From: Dehalococcoidia bacterium
GTDB lineage: Bacteria > Chloroflexota > Dehalococcoidia > Lucifugimonadales > Lucifugimonadaceae
Direction: 5' to 3'
Assembly (NCBI GenBank): GCA_029940375.1
Contig: JAPYUX010000001.1
Span: 414,039-478,038 of the forward strand
DNA: 64,000 bases
Shown one piece after another: positions 18,424 to 27,391 of this stretch. The stretch's first letter is position 1. Each line of letters starts with the position of its first letter. A program made the position numbers and the translations under genes. The notes below the pieces were generated by a model. That model ran no database searches. It saw only the letters and a list, made by a program, of their open reading frames with translations, and was not told where the DNA came from.

Positions 18424-19671
18424 TCAGTCTGTCAACTCAAAATCTAACTGTTTGATAGCCGCCTCCACTTGTGTATCGTAAAATTCTCCTGATTTACTTG
18501 AAGTTTCAGGTAGTTCTATTTCAACATCTGGAGTTATTCCTATGTTATGTATAACTCTACCATTTGGTGTAAACCAGTGAGCATTAGTTAGAAGCATTCC
18601 ACCACCATTCGATAGGTCTCTTACCAAACTTACACTACCCTTACCATACGTAGTTTCTCCTATTATCACGCTTCTACCATAATCTTGTAAAGCTCCTGCC
18701 ATTACTTCAGAACCACTAGCAGAATTAGCATTTACCAAAGTAACTATCGGAATGTTTGAGAATTTTCCTACCTCACCATTTGTTTTCCATAAAGTTTTCT
18801 TACCTTTAGAATCAAGTTCAAAAGTTACAATCCCTTCATCTAAAAATAGACTGGTTGAATTAACAGCAGATACTAGTAATCCTCCAGGATTATTACGTAG
18901 ATCTATAACTAATCCTTTAGATCCATCATTCACAATAGTGTCAGAAATTATTTCAGATAATTCTTTGGGAGTGTTTTCGGTATATTGATTTATTTTGATT
19001 TTAGTATATTCAGTGTCTTTTATTAGATCTTTCGTTACACTTGGTTGTTTAATTTTAGCTCTTATTATATCTATTTCAACTAAGTTTATTTGCCCTAATC
19101 TTTCTATAGTTAAAGAAACAGTACTCCCTTCAGGGCCTCTAATTAATTTTATGGCTGCAGTTAAAGACATACCAGCTATGCTTTCTCCATTTACTTTGAT
19201 AATTTTATCTCCACCTTTAATTCCAGCCATTTGTGCAGGACCACCATCTATAGGAGCAACAATCATCACTCCTGAGTTATCTTTCGAGATATCAACAAAA
19301 GCCCCTATTCCTTGAAAAGAACCAAATAAGTCAGTACTTTTAATCGCCCATTCATCTGGTGGAATATATGTAGAATGTTTATCATCAAGAGTTTTGACGA
19401 GTGCTTTTATTGTTTCATTTGTGATTTTACCGTCATCTATTTTTGTTTGATCAAAATAAACATCATTAACAAAGCTATATGCTTCCCAAAGTGTCGATAG
19501 ATTAGCAGGAACAGAATTAGGTCTAACTATATTTTCAAATACAATTTCTTTTGAATCTGATAATGAATTGCTACTAACTCTAATGCTTAAAAAGAACCCC
19601 AGTATAAAAAACAAAAGAGATAATACTACAGGAATAATGATATTTTTATTATTTATAATTAAATTTTTCAT
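18424..19671 (-). CDS. ctpA: C-terminal processing peptidase (S41 family)
   Basis: Exported serine protease of 415 residues. An N-terminal hydrophobic helix (~11-31) anchors it. A PDZ domain at ~105-200 contains FQGIGAFVDI and GIKGGDKIIKVNGESI. The protease core has DLRNNPGG, the nucleophile Ser in NSASGSEVMAGAL and the general-base Lys in GETTYGKGS. It degrades or trims proteins by their C-terminal tails in the cell envelope. Being the upstream partner of smpB-ssrA is noteworthy because both systems concern C-terminal tags, although tmRNA tagging acts in the cytoplasm. Confidence 0.93.
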   Translation of the reverse strand: MKNLIINNKNIIIPVVLSLLFFILGFFLSIRVSSNSLSDSKEIVFENIVRPNSVPANLSTLWEAYSFVNDVYFDQTKIDDGKITNETIKALVKTLDDKHSTYIPPDEWAIKSTDLFGSFQGIGAFVDISKDNSGVMIVAPIDGGPAQMAGIKGGDKIIKVNGESIAGMSLTAAIKLIRGPEGSTVSLTIERLGQINLVEIDIIRAKIKQPSVTKDLIKDTEYTKIKINQYTENTPKELSEIISDTIVNDGSKGLVIDLRNNPGGLLVSAVNSTSLFLDEGIVTFELDSKGKKTLWKTNGEVGKFSNIPIVTLVNANSASGSEVMAGALQDYGRSVIIGETTYGKGSVSLVRDLSNGGGMLLTNAHWFTPNGRVIHNIGITPDVEIELPETSSKSGEFYDTQVEAAIKQLDFELTD

Positions 19672-19775
19672 AATTAAAGGATTTTTTTATGGTTATCGTT
19701 TAATTATATTCGTATAGGGAAAAAATTAATTGATAAATTAAGTACACTTTGAGTGATAAATTTCACTTAATATAT

Positions 19776-20915
19776 TTATATTATTTCTCCAGATTTTACA
19801 GTTAAAACAGGTTTCCACAATTTTCCTGATCGCTTGTTTCCATTTACATCTATTAATTCTGAATTTTTTGTATTTTGTTCAACAACTACAATATCAGCAA
19901 CCGATCCAATAGATAAAGTTCCTATTTGATCTTCTAGACCAAGTATTTTTGCTGGAAAAAAAGTGGCTCTTTCAAATGCATCATTCTGATTCATCCCTGA
20001 TGCAATTAATTTAGATATTGTATGTGGAACATCATGAATAGGAATAGTATTTGTGTGTCTAGAGTAATAATCAGTGGATATAGAATCTGGTAAAAATCCA
20101 TCTCGAATAGCGGTTTCTGCTACTTCAAAGTTAAATGAATTCATGCCATGACCTATATCAAACTTAATCCCTTTTTCTTTTGCTTCCCACACAGAGTCTT
20201 CGACATGTTCTTTAGGTGCTAATCCACCAGGGCCGACGTGAAAACAGTATGTAACAACATCATTTGGTCTCAGTAACGCAAGTTGATCGCCTATTTCCCA
20301 GTCAAAAGGATCCCATCTCATTCCATATAATATTGGCTTTTTAGATTTTTCAGCCATTTCTAATACTTTAGACATAATATTTTGAGGTTTATGTATATAA
20401 GTACAAGTTTCAGATAAATTTGCAGATATACCCCAAATAAGTTTAGGATCATTTTTTATAGTTTCTACTGTTAGATTTATATCAATATCTTCAAAAGACT
20501 CAAACACAGGATGATTATATTCTTCACCATTAATAGCAGCACTTAATGCCATATATATATCTATTTCTGATTTTTGTATTATAGCTTTCTTATACTTATC
20601 CCAATTATTTGAACCAGCATCTCCTTGAGACATTGTCGTAGTGGTACCACGAGACAATAAAAATCTATCAGCTTTCATACCATATTTCCAATGTGATGGA
20701 GCAGGATGAGTATGGAGATCGATAAAACCAGGAAGAAGTGTTCCATTTGGGTAATTTAAAGTTTTTGCAGATTTAGTTTTTATGTCTGTATTAAATTCAA
20801 CTATCTTTCCATTTTTAATTCCAATAGCCCCAGGAGTATCTAATTTGTTATATGAGCAAAATACTTTACCAGCTTTAATAATTAGATCATATGTATTCAT
20901 TTTCATTAACTTCAC
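19776..20915 (-). CDS. Amidohydrolase-superfamily protein, dihydroorotase-like deacetylase type
   Basis: A 379-residue TIM-barrel metallohydrolase. The first metal-ligand motif is GFIDLHTHPAP. Later ligands are likely in FHVGPGG, FDIGHGMNSF and SISTDYYSRH, with a C-terminal GSVADIVVVE strand. The pattern matches amidohydrolase/deacetylase proteins annotated near dihydroorotase rather than true PyrC. Substrates of relatives include N-acetyl amino acids and cyclic amides, so no specific reaction is assigned. It is divergent from the amine oxidase gene, with a 127-bp AT-rich gap. Confidence 0.8.
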   Translation of the reverse strand: MKLMKMNTYDLIIKAGKVFCSYNKLDTPGAIGIKNGKIVEFNTDIKTKSAKTLNYPNGTLLPGFIDLHTHPAPSHWKYGMKADRFLLSRGTTTTMSQGDAGSNNWDKYKKAIIQKSEIDIYMALSAAINGEEYNHPVFESFEDIDINLTVETIKNDPKLIWGISANLSETCTYIHKPQNIMSKVLEMAEKSKKPILYGMRWDPFDWEIGDQLALLRPNDVVTYCFHVGPGGLAPKEHVEDSVWEAKEKGIKFDIGHGMNSFNFEVAETAIRDGFLPDSISTDYYSRHTNTIPIHDVPHTISKLIASGMNQNDAFERATFFPAKILGLEDQIGTLSIGSVADIVVVEQNTKNSELIDVNGNKRSGKLWKPVLTVKSGEII

Positions 20916-21042
20916 AAATTTAATTTAATTTATATAGTTATCTAATCTTTTTGGATTATCACTATAATCTTTTCCAGATACTAAAACTATATCTATAAAA
21001 ATATTATAATAGTTTAACAAAATAATATTATAGGAGACTAAT

Positions 21043-23016
21043 GTGGTTGTAGAAGATGAAAAATCTCAAGAAACCTTAATACAAAATATTAATCCTCATC
21101 CATTGGATCCACTTAGTCTGGATGAAATCACTCAAACTAGTTTGATAGTTAAAAGTAAAGGTAATCTAGGAAAAGAGCTCCTATTTGAAACTATTATGCT
21201 AAGGGAACCATCAAAGAAAGAGGTACTGTCTTTTAATCCTGGAGATCCATTCTCAAGAAACGTGTTCGTTGTGGTTCTCAATTACATAGATGAGAAAGTC
21301 TATGAACTTGATATTGCTCTAGATTCAGAAGAAATAACCAGATGTGAACACATTCCAAATGTGCAGCCAGCTTTCATGTGTGGCGATCTAGATATGGATT
21401 TCAATGATTGGGAAAATAAGATTAAACATGATTCCAAACTTATTGAACCACTAAAAAAGCGTGGAATTATCAATCCTGATCTTTTAATGATAGACCCTTG
21501 GCCTATTTCAAATTTCGGTAATATAGAAGAAGAAGGGAAAAGGCTTGCTATTGGAAGATGTTGGGTACGAAGAGAGCCTGGAGATAACGCTTATGCTAGA
21601 CCAATTGAAGGGCTTTCACTGATTTTGGATCTAAACAGAAATGAAATTGTGGAAGTACAAGATTTTGGTGTTGTATCGATACCACCAGAGGACGGTAATT
21701 ATTCAACTAAATATCAAAAAGAAGTCAGGACTGATCTTAAGCCTATTGAAATTACCCAGCCTGAAGGACCAAGTTTTGTAGTTAAGGGAAACGAAGTAAA
21801 ATGGCAGAAATGGAATCTTAGAATAGGCTTCACTAAAAGGGAAGGACTTGTTCTTCACACCATTGGATACGAAGATGGAGATAGTATAAGACCGATCATT
21901 TATAGGGCTGCGTTGTCTGAAATGGTAGTACCTTATGGTGACCCGACTAATGATCATTATAAGAAACAAGTTTTTGACGCAGGTGAGGTTGGAATAGGAA
22001 GATGTGCCAATTCTCTTGAACTGGGGTGTGACTGTCTAGGTGAAATACGTTATTTCGACGTAGCTTTATTTGACATGAGAGGTGAGGCAACTGAACTTAA
22101 AAACGCAATATGCATGCACGAGGAAGATTTTGGAATCCTCTGGAAACACACAGATACAAGGACCGGTGAGACTGAAACTAGAAGATCAAGAAGACTTGTA
22201 ATATCTTTTATTGCAACAGTTGGAAATTATGAATATGGGTTTTATTGGTATTTCTATCAGGATGGGGGGATTGAGTATGAAGTAAAGCTAACAGGTATAA
22301 TGAATTCTTCAGGTATTGCCCCAGGAGTTAAACCAAAGAATGGAACTCTTGTAGCTCCACAGGTTGTGGCTCATAACCATCAGCATCATTTCAACGTACG
22401 TTTAGATATGATGGTGGATGGATTAAAGAACTCAGTATATGAGGTAGATACAATTACTGATCCTATTAGTGATGAAAACATTCATGGAAATGCTTTTTCC
22501 ACTAAACGAACCTTGATAGGAAAAGAAGAAGATGGAGTCAGAGTTATTGATCCTTTTGCTGCAAGATACTGGTCAGTAACCAATAATTCCAGCAAGAATT
22601 ACTTAGGTGAGCCAGTAAGTTACAAAATAGCACCAGGAGAAAACGTTTTACCTTTCCATCATAAAGAGGCAGTGATAATGAAAAGAGCTGCATTTATGAA
22701 TGGTCATATGTGGGTGACACCATTCAAAGAAAATGAAATGTATGCAGCAGGAGATTACCCACAACAGAATCCTGGCGGGGAAGGTTTACCTAAATGGATG
22801 TCAGCCAACAGAGACCTTAAGGATAAAGATATAGTTGTCTGGTATACTTTTGGACACAATCACATCCCTAGGCTGGAGGATTGGCCAGTTATGCCTGTTG
22901 CCTACACAGGATTTTCAATTAAACCATCTGGTTTCTTTGATAGAAATCCAGCACTTGATGTACCTCCTTCAACTCAAAAATGTTGTTCTAAAGATAGTCA
23001 TTCTTGTAATTGTTAA
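21043..23016 (+). CDS. Copper-containing primary amine oxidase
   Basis: Topaquinone enzyme oxidising primary amines to aldehydes, ammonia and peroxide, 657 residues. The TPQ precursor is Y396 in VGNYEYG. Copper ligands are H446 and H448 (NHQHHFNVRLD) and H607 (HIPRLEDWP). The catalytic base is D312 in FDAGE, and LGCDCLG follows. The residue two before the base, often a gate Tyr, is Val here. No signal peptide is visible. Translation starts at GTG after TAGGAGAC. The C-terminus (645-657) ends KCCSKDSHSCNC, an unusual Cys-rich tail. G+C is clearly higher than in the flanking genes. Confidence 0.94.
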   Translation: MVVEDEKSQETLIQNINPHPLDPLSLDEITQTSLIVKSKGNLGKELLFETIMLREPSKKEVLSFNPGDPFSRNVFVVVLNYIDEKVYELDIALDSEEITRCEHIPNVQPAFMCGDLDMDFNDWENKIKHDSKLIEPLKKRGIINPDLLMIDPWPISNFGNIEEEGKRLAIGRCWVRREPGDNAYARPIEGLSLILDLNRNEIVEVQDFGVVSIPPEDGNYSTKYQKEVRTDLKPIEITQPEGPSFVVKGNEVKWQKWNLRIGFTKREGLVLHTIGYEDGDSIRPIIYRAALSEMVVPYGDPTNDHYKKQVFDAGEVGIGRCANSLELGCDCLGEIRYFDVALFDMRGEATELKNAICMHEEDFGILWKHTDTRTGETETRRSRRLVISFIATVGNYEYGFYWYFYQDGGIEYEVKLTGIMNSSGIAPGVKPKNGTLVAPQVVAHNHQHHFNVRLDMMVDGLKNSVYEVDTITDPISDENIHGNAFSTKRTLIGKEEDGVRVIDPFAARYWSVTNNSSKNYLGEPVSYKIAPGENVLPFHHKEAVIMKRAAFMNGHMWVTPFKENEMYAAGDYPQQNPGGEGLPKWMSANRDLKDKDIVVWYTFGHNHIPRLEDWPVMPVAYTGFSIKPSGFFDRNPALDVPPSTQKCCSKDSHSCNC

Positions 23017-23129
23017 AATACTTCGACCTATTAAACAATTTACTTCAGTAACCTTATATGGTAGCGTGAATGGATATATTCGGCTGAAGAAAAAAATTAC
23101 ATAAAAATATATAGATTTAGGAGCTTACA

Positions 23130-23939
23130 ATGTTATCTACAAATCAAGAACAAATATTTAATGATTTTGGGTTTATTGTATTACGAAAAATATTTGACAA
23201 AAAAGAAATTTCTTTTATAAATTCCGAGTTTAATTCTGGTTTAAATATAGCAGAAAAAAGCATGAGTCGCGCCCACATTCGAAAACAACTAAATTGGAGT
23301 AATTTAAAACCAGAGTATCCCATTTTAAGCGGATTACTTGAAGATGATAGATTTACTTCGATTGCAAAACAAATATTGGGGGATGATTATATTGGTTCAT
23401 ATTCAAATTCAAATTCGTTTAGTAGTAAAGTTACAGAATGGCACCCAGATATAAGTATAAGAGATTACGACTGGAAAGGTATTAAGTTTGGTTTTTATCT
23501 GCAGACTACTACTAGTTCAACAGGCGCCTTAAGATTGATCCCTGGATCTCATAAATCTCCTTTCCATGAACAAATAGGGGATCTAAAATTTAAGGAAAAT
23601 ATAGTAGATGCAGATCATGAAGGGTTTACGGTTCCAGAAATTCCAGCTTTTTACGCAGAATCTGAACCCGGAGATGTCGTGTTATTTAATAACCATACTT
23701 GGCATGCAAGTTGGGGAGGCGGAGAAAATAGAAAACTCTGTAGCATAGGTTATTTTGCAAATCCGAAAAATAAATCTCAAGAAAATTCAGCAACTAAAAT
23801 TTCACAAGAATTATCATCAATAGCTAAAAGATTCCCCCTAACCATAATTAGTGACAATTGGATTGATGGATGCAAAGATAATCCACAAAGAAAACGTTGG
23901 ATAGAATCATTAACAAAATATGGTTTCATAAAAAAATAA
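23130..23939 (+). CDS. Phytanoyl-CoA dioxygenase (PhyH) family protein
   Basis: Fe(II)/2-oxoglutarate oxygenase of 269 residues. The iron facial triad is visible as HPD (in TEWHPDIS) and the distal His in NNHTWHASWGG, followed by a basic residue in ENRKLCS for 2-oxoglutarate. GALRLIPGSHKSP is the family signature. The substrate is unknown; PhyH relatives hydroxylate lipids, ectoine or small acids. It follows the amine oxidase by 113 bp with its own AGGAG ribosome site, so the two may be cotranscribed. Confidence 0.85.
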   Translation: MLSTNQEQIFNDFGFIVLRKIFDKKEISFINSEFNSGLNIAEKSMSRAHIRKQLNWSNLKPEYPILSGLLEDDRFTSIAKQILGDDYIGSYSNSNSFSSKVTEWHPDISIRDYDWKGIKFGFYLQTTTSSTGALRLIPGSHKSPFHEQIGDLKFKENIVDADHEGFTVPEIPAFYAESEPGDVVLFNNHTWHASWGGGENRKLCSIGYFANPKNKSQENSATKISQELSSIAKRFPLTIISDNWIDGCKDNPQRKRWIESLTKYGFIKK

Positions 23940-24220
23940 ATAGATTTTACATATTTGATTCAGCGGGCAATAATATTTGATTTATATTGTTTTTATGTTT
24001 TACCATACTTATATTTTACATAACTAGTATAGTGCGCAATACTATATGTATAAATAATACCACTTCCCTGTATATTGGCCATCACAAAAAAAACCGAAAA
24101 TACATTATAAGCTTTATGGAGACCGATACTATTTAGTATTCGAAGAAAGTTGATAACGGCACTGCAATAATATTACAATAAAAAGATTATAAAAATTTAT
24201 AGGTTTTAAAAAAAATTCAG

Positions 24221-25354
24221 TTATACGTAGATATAATCTCTTTCATTGATAATAGTCTCTGAAGCTTTTATCAATAAGTGTCTCAATTTATCTAATCCAT
24301 CCCCTAGTTTTGCAGAAGTTTCTATTTGAGATATATAGCTTCGATCAAGTACTATTTCACCAGGAGTGAAATTTAAAATATCTATCTTATTTTTTATTAA
24401 TATTTTAGGGACTTTACTAAGACCTAAATCATTTAAAATTTTATCAACAGTATTTATTTTTTCGATAAAATTCTCATTTGAATAATCAATTACATGCAAC
24501 AAAATATCAGCGTTAATTGCTTCTTCTAAAGTTGATTTAAAAGATTCTACTAAAATAGTAGGTAATTTATTTATAAAACCAACCGTATCAGAAACGGTAG
24601 AAGAAATGTTCTCATTCAAAAAAAGTTTTCGCGTAGTTGTATCTAAAGTAGAAAAAAGCTGATCTTTAGACAAGATTTTGGTTTTAACCAAACTATTAAA
24701 CAATAAGCTTTTCCCAGAATTAGTGTATCCAACCAATGAGAAATTAATTATGTTATTGTTCATTCTTTTTCTTCTTTGAGAAGTTCTATTTCTTTCAATT
24801 TTTTTTAGACTATTTTTTACACTTTTTATTTTTTCTCTTACTAATCTTCTATCAGTCTCAATTTGAGTTTCACCGGGGCCTCGAGTTCCTACACCTCCAC
24901 CTAATCGTTCTAAATGACTCCATTGTCCTGCTAACCTTGGCATTAAATATTCTGATTGAGCAAGTTGTACCTGTAATTTACCTTCATGAGTTTGTGCTCG
25001 ATCAGAAAATATATCAAGAATAAGAGCTGTCCTATCAATTACTTTAACTTCCAATATGTTTTCAAGTTCCTTTTGTGTATTAGGATTTAATTCATCGTCA
25101 AATATACAAACATTTATTCTTAATTTTTTTATATGATGTTTAATTTCTAATAATTTACCTGAACCAACATAGGTTCTTACAGGTTTATTTAGCATTTGAT
25201 AGAATTTCTTGATTGGTATTGTACCCGCAGAAGTAGCCAAGTTTTCGAGTTCAGATAATGATTCTTTAGTGTTTTTTAAAGAGCTTGCTTTTCTTATTTG
25301 TGATGAAATCAATAAAGCTCTTTCTCTTTTTGATTCTGTCTTATATGTATTCAA
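24221..25354 (-). CDS. hflX: GTPase HflX
   Basis: Ribosome-associated GTPase of 377 residues that splits stalled ribosomes under stress. The N-terminal HflX domain has the hallmark RLGGGVGTRGPGETQIETDR. The G domain follows with G1 GYTNSGKS, G2/G3 around TLDTTTRK and DTVGFINKLP, and G4 NKID. It starts one base after the dapL stop and is the last gene of the long minus-strand run beginning at tsaC. Confidence 0.95.
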   Translation of the reverse strand: MNTYKTESKRERALLISSQIRKASSLKNTKESLSELENLATSAGTIPIKKFYQMLNKPVRTYVGSGKLLEIKHHIKKLRINVCIFDDELNPNTQKELENILEVKVIDRTALILDIFSDRAQTHEGKLQVQLAQSEYLMPRLAGQWSHLERLGGGVGTRGPGETQIETDRRLVREKIKSVKNSLKKIERNRTSQRRKRMNNNIINFSLVGYTNSGKSLLFNSLVKTKILSKDQLFSTLDTTTRKLFLNENISSTVSDTVGFINKLPTILVESFKSTLEEAINADILLHVIDYSNENFIEKINTVDKILNDLGLSKVPKILIKNKIDILNFTPGEIVLDRSYISQIETSAKLGDGLDKLRHLLIKASETIINERDYIYV

Positions 25355-25355
25355 A

Positions 25356-26519
25356 TTATTTTAATGTAAATTGCGATAACCTCTTTAGCCCCTCATCTAT
25401 TTGTTCATCAGGTATTGTTAATGATAACCTAATATAACCTTCACCTGCTGTACCATATCCACTGCCTGGGGTAACAACAACATTTACTTCTTCTAGTAAT
25501 TTTTCTGTAAACGATGCTGATGTATAACCATTGGGAATTCTTGTCCAAATATAAAGTGTAGCCTTAGGGGCGTTAGCATCTAAGCCAATTTCTTTTAATG
25601 TTGTAACGACTTTATCTCTTCTTTTTTTATATATTTCATTATTTGCGTTTATCCAATCCTTTGATAAAGACAATGCTTCTATACCCATTTCTTGTATGGC
25701 TTGAGAAAGCCCTGAATCAATATTGGACTTAACCCTCATCAAAGCATTGATTAGATCAGGGTTCCCAACTGCAGTGCCTACTCTCCAGCCTGTCATATTT
25801 GCTGTTTTAGACAATGAATGGAATTCAATTGATATATCTTTAGCTTCCGGGATTTGTAATAAACTTGGAGCAACATAGTCGTCATAAGTCACTTCTGTAT
25901 AACAAGCATCATGCATTAAAGCAATATCAAATTCTTTGCAAAATTCTACCGCTTCATTGAAAAAATCTAAATGAGCAATCGCTCCTGTTGGATTATTAGG
26001 ATAATTGATCCATAACATTTTAGCTTCTTTAGCTAACTTAGTATCTATAGAAGTGAAATCAATTAAAAAGTTGTTCTTTTCTAATAGATCAACATATACA
26101 GTTTCTCCTCCAGCAAACATTGTTCCTATTTCGTAAACTGGATAAGCAGGATTCGGAACTAGTGCTTTATCACCTGGATCAATAAAACATAGAGGAGCAT
26201 GTGCTATTCCTTCTTTTGCACCAATCAAATTGATAATTTCGTTGTTATAATCAAGATCTACGCCAAATCTACTTTTATAAAAATCAGCTACAGCCTTCCT
26301 AAATTCAGGCAAGCCTTCAGATTCTGGATATCTGTGGTGCGCAGGGACATCTGATGCTTTCTTTAATCTATCTAAAACTTTCTTTGGTGTTGGGATATCT
26401 GGATCACCTATACCAAAAGAAATAACGTCTATACCCTGTTCTTTCTTTTTAGCAATGGCTTTTGAAATACCCACAAAGAGGTAAGGTGGTAAATCTTGTA
26501 CTCTTTTAGCTAATTTCAT
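25356..26519 (-). CDS. dapL: LL-diaminopimelate aminotransferase (DapL type)
   Basis: Class I/II PLP aminotransferase, 387 residues. DapL-like features are the N-terminus (AKRVQDLPPYLF), FGIGDPDIPTP, HRYPESEGLPEFR, NPTGA and the PLP-Lys motif HSLSKTANMTGWR. DapL converts tetrahydrodipicolinate directly to LL-DAP. The immediate neighbour dapF, upstream in the same unit, strongly favours DapL over other aspartate-type aminotransferases. A 14-bp gap separates the two. Confidence 0.88.
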   Translation of the reverse strand: MKLAKRVQDLPPYLFVGISKAIAKKKEQGIDVISFGIGDPDIPTPKKVLDRLKKASDVPAHHRYPESEGLPEFRKAVADFYKSRFGVDLDYNNEIINLIGAKEGIAHAPLCFIDPGDKALVPNPAYPVYEIGTMFAGGETVYVDLLEKNNFLIDFTSIDTKLAKEAKMLWINYPNNPTGAIAHLDFFNEAVEFCKEFDIALMHDACYTEVTYDDYVAPSLLQIPEAKDISIEFHSLSKTANMTGWRVGTAVGNPDLINALMRVKSNIDSGLSQAIQEMGIEALSLSKDWINANNEIYKKRRDKVVTTLKEIGLDANAPKATLYIWTRIPNGYTSASFTEKLLEEVNVVVTPGSGYGTAGEGYIRLSLTIPDEQIDEGLKRLSQFTLK

Positions 26520-26533
26520 ATTTTACTCCTAAT

Positions 26534-27385
26534 TTAATCTGGCCAAACTCCTTGAAAAACTTCTACAGATGGACCTTCAAGGATAGCCATTTCATTTTCA
26601 TCCCAAGAAATATTCAGATTCCCCCCATCTAGAATGACTTCTACTCTATCATCAACTAATCCATTATATCTACAAGCACTAGCTGAGGCAGTACTCCCAG
26701 TTCCAGAAGATAAAGTCTCACCAGCACCTCTTTCAAAAATTCTTGCTCTAATTTTAGATCTTGAAATGATATTTACTATCTCAAAATTAATTCTATTTGG
26801 AAAAAATTCGTGTTTTTCAACAATTTTTCCAACTTCAACTAATGGGAATTCGTCTGTGTTACTTTCCATAATACAAACTGCATGAGGATTTCCAATTGAT
26901 AAACAAGTAATAACAAGATTATGACCGAGTATTTCCATATCAAATTTAGGGCTATCGGAATCATTTATATCAGGAACTGAAATCGGAATCTTACTAGCTA
27001 TAAAATTAGGGACTCCCATTTCAACCTTTGAGGACACAACTTTTCCATTTTCCAAACTTGGATATACTGTTTTTATTCCATCACCTGTTTCTATTTTTAT
27101 GAGATTATTTTTTGGTATAAAAATTTTTTTATCAATTACAAACTTTGTAAATAATCTAATTCCGTTACCACTTATTTCAGCTTCTGATCCATCTGGATTA
27201 TATATTCTCATCCTTATATCAGCTGTGTTACTATCAAATACAACTACAATTCCATCAGAGCCTACTCCAAAAGCAGGTGTGCTCATATCTATAGATAGTT
27301 TATTCCAATCATAATTTTCTCCTCTACCATCAATAGCAATATAATCATTTCCTGCACCTTGTAATTTCATAAAAGGTAACATCAA
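26534..27385 (-). CDS. dapF: Diaminopimelate epimerase with both catalytic Cys replaced by Ser
   Basis: A 283-residue protein with the full DapF fold: KLQGAGNDYIAIDG, FGVGSDGI, NPDGSEAEISGNGIR, GNPHAV and ERGAGETLSSGTGS. DapF interconverts LL- and meso-DAP using two Cys bases (AEMCGNG and ACGTG). Here both are Ser: S72 (codon AGT, 27170-27172) and S227 (TCT, 26705-26707). The rest of the substrate pocket is intact and the frame is clean, so this is not a decayed gene. Whether it still epimerises DAP is open. It lies between miaA and dapL in one unit. Confidence 0.88.
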   Translation of the reverse strand: MMLPFMKLQGAGNDYIAIDGRGENYDWNKLSIDMSTPAFGVGSDGIVVVFDSNTADIRMRIYNPDGSEAEISGNGIRLFTKFVIDKKIFIPKNNLIKIETGDGIKTVYPSLENGKVVSSKVEMGVPNFIASKIPISVPDINDSDSPKFDMEILGHNLVITCLSIGNPHAVCIMESNTDEFPLVEVGKIVEKHEFFPNRINFEIVNIISRSKIRARIFERGAGETLSSGTGSTASASACRYNGLVDDRVEVILDGGNLNISWDENEMAILEGPSVEVFQGVWPD

Positions 27386-27391
27386 GTCTCC

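Noticed and set aside
19752..19767. AGTGATAAATTTCACT as an operator of ctpA or the amidohydrolase
   Set aside because: Only the outer five bases are symmetrical, and it lies at the 3' end of the amidohydrolase gene, so evidence for a regulatory role is too weak.
22835..23104. 89-residue frame overlapping the amine oxidase 3' end
   Set aside because: It has no ribosome site or homology-like features, and most of it lies inside the amine oxidase gene in another frame.
24108..24160. Palindrome ATACTATTTAGTAT and short repeats in the gap before hflX
   Set aside because: The 281-bp gap 23940-24220 contains this short A/T palindrome but no stem with a T-tract, promoter pair or frame that I can defend. 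Such palindromes are expected by chance at this base composition.
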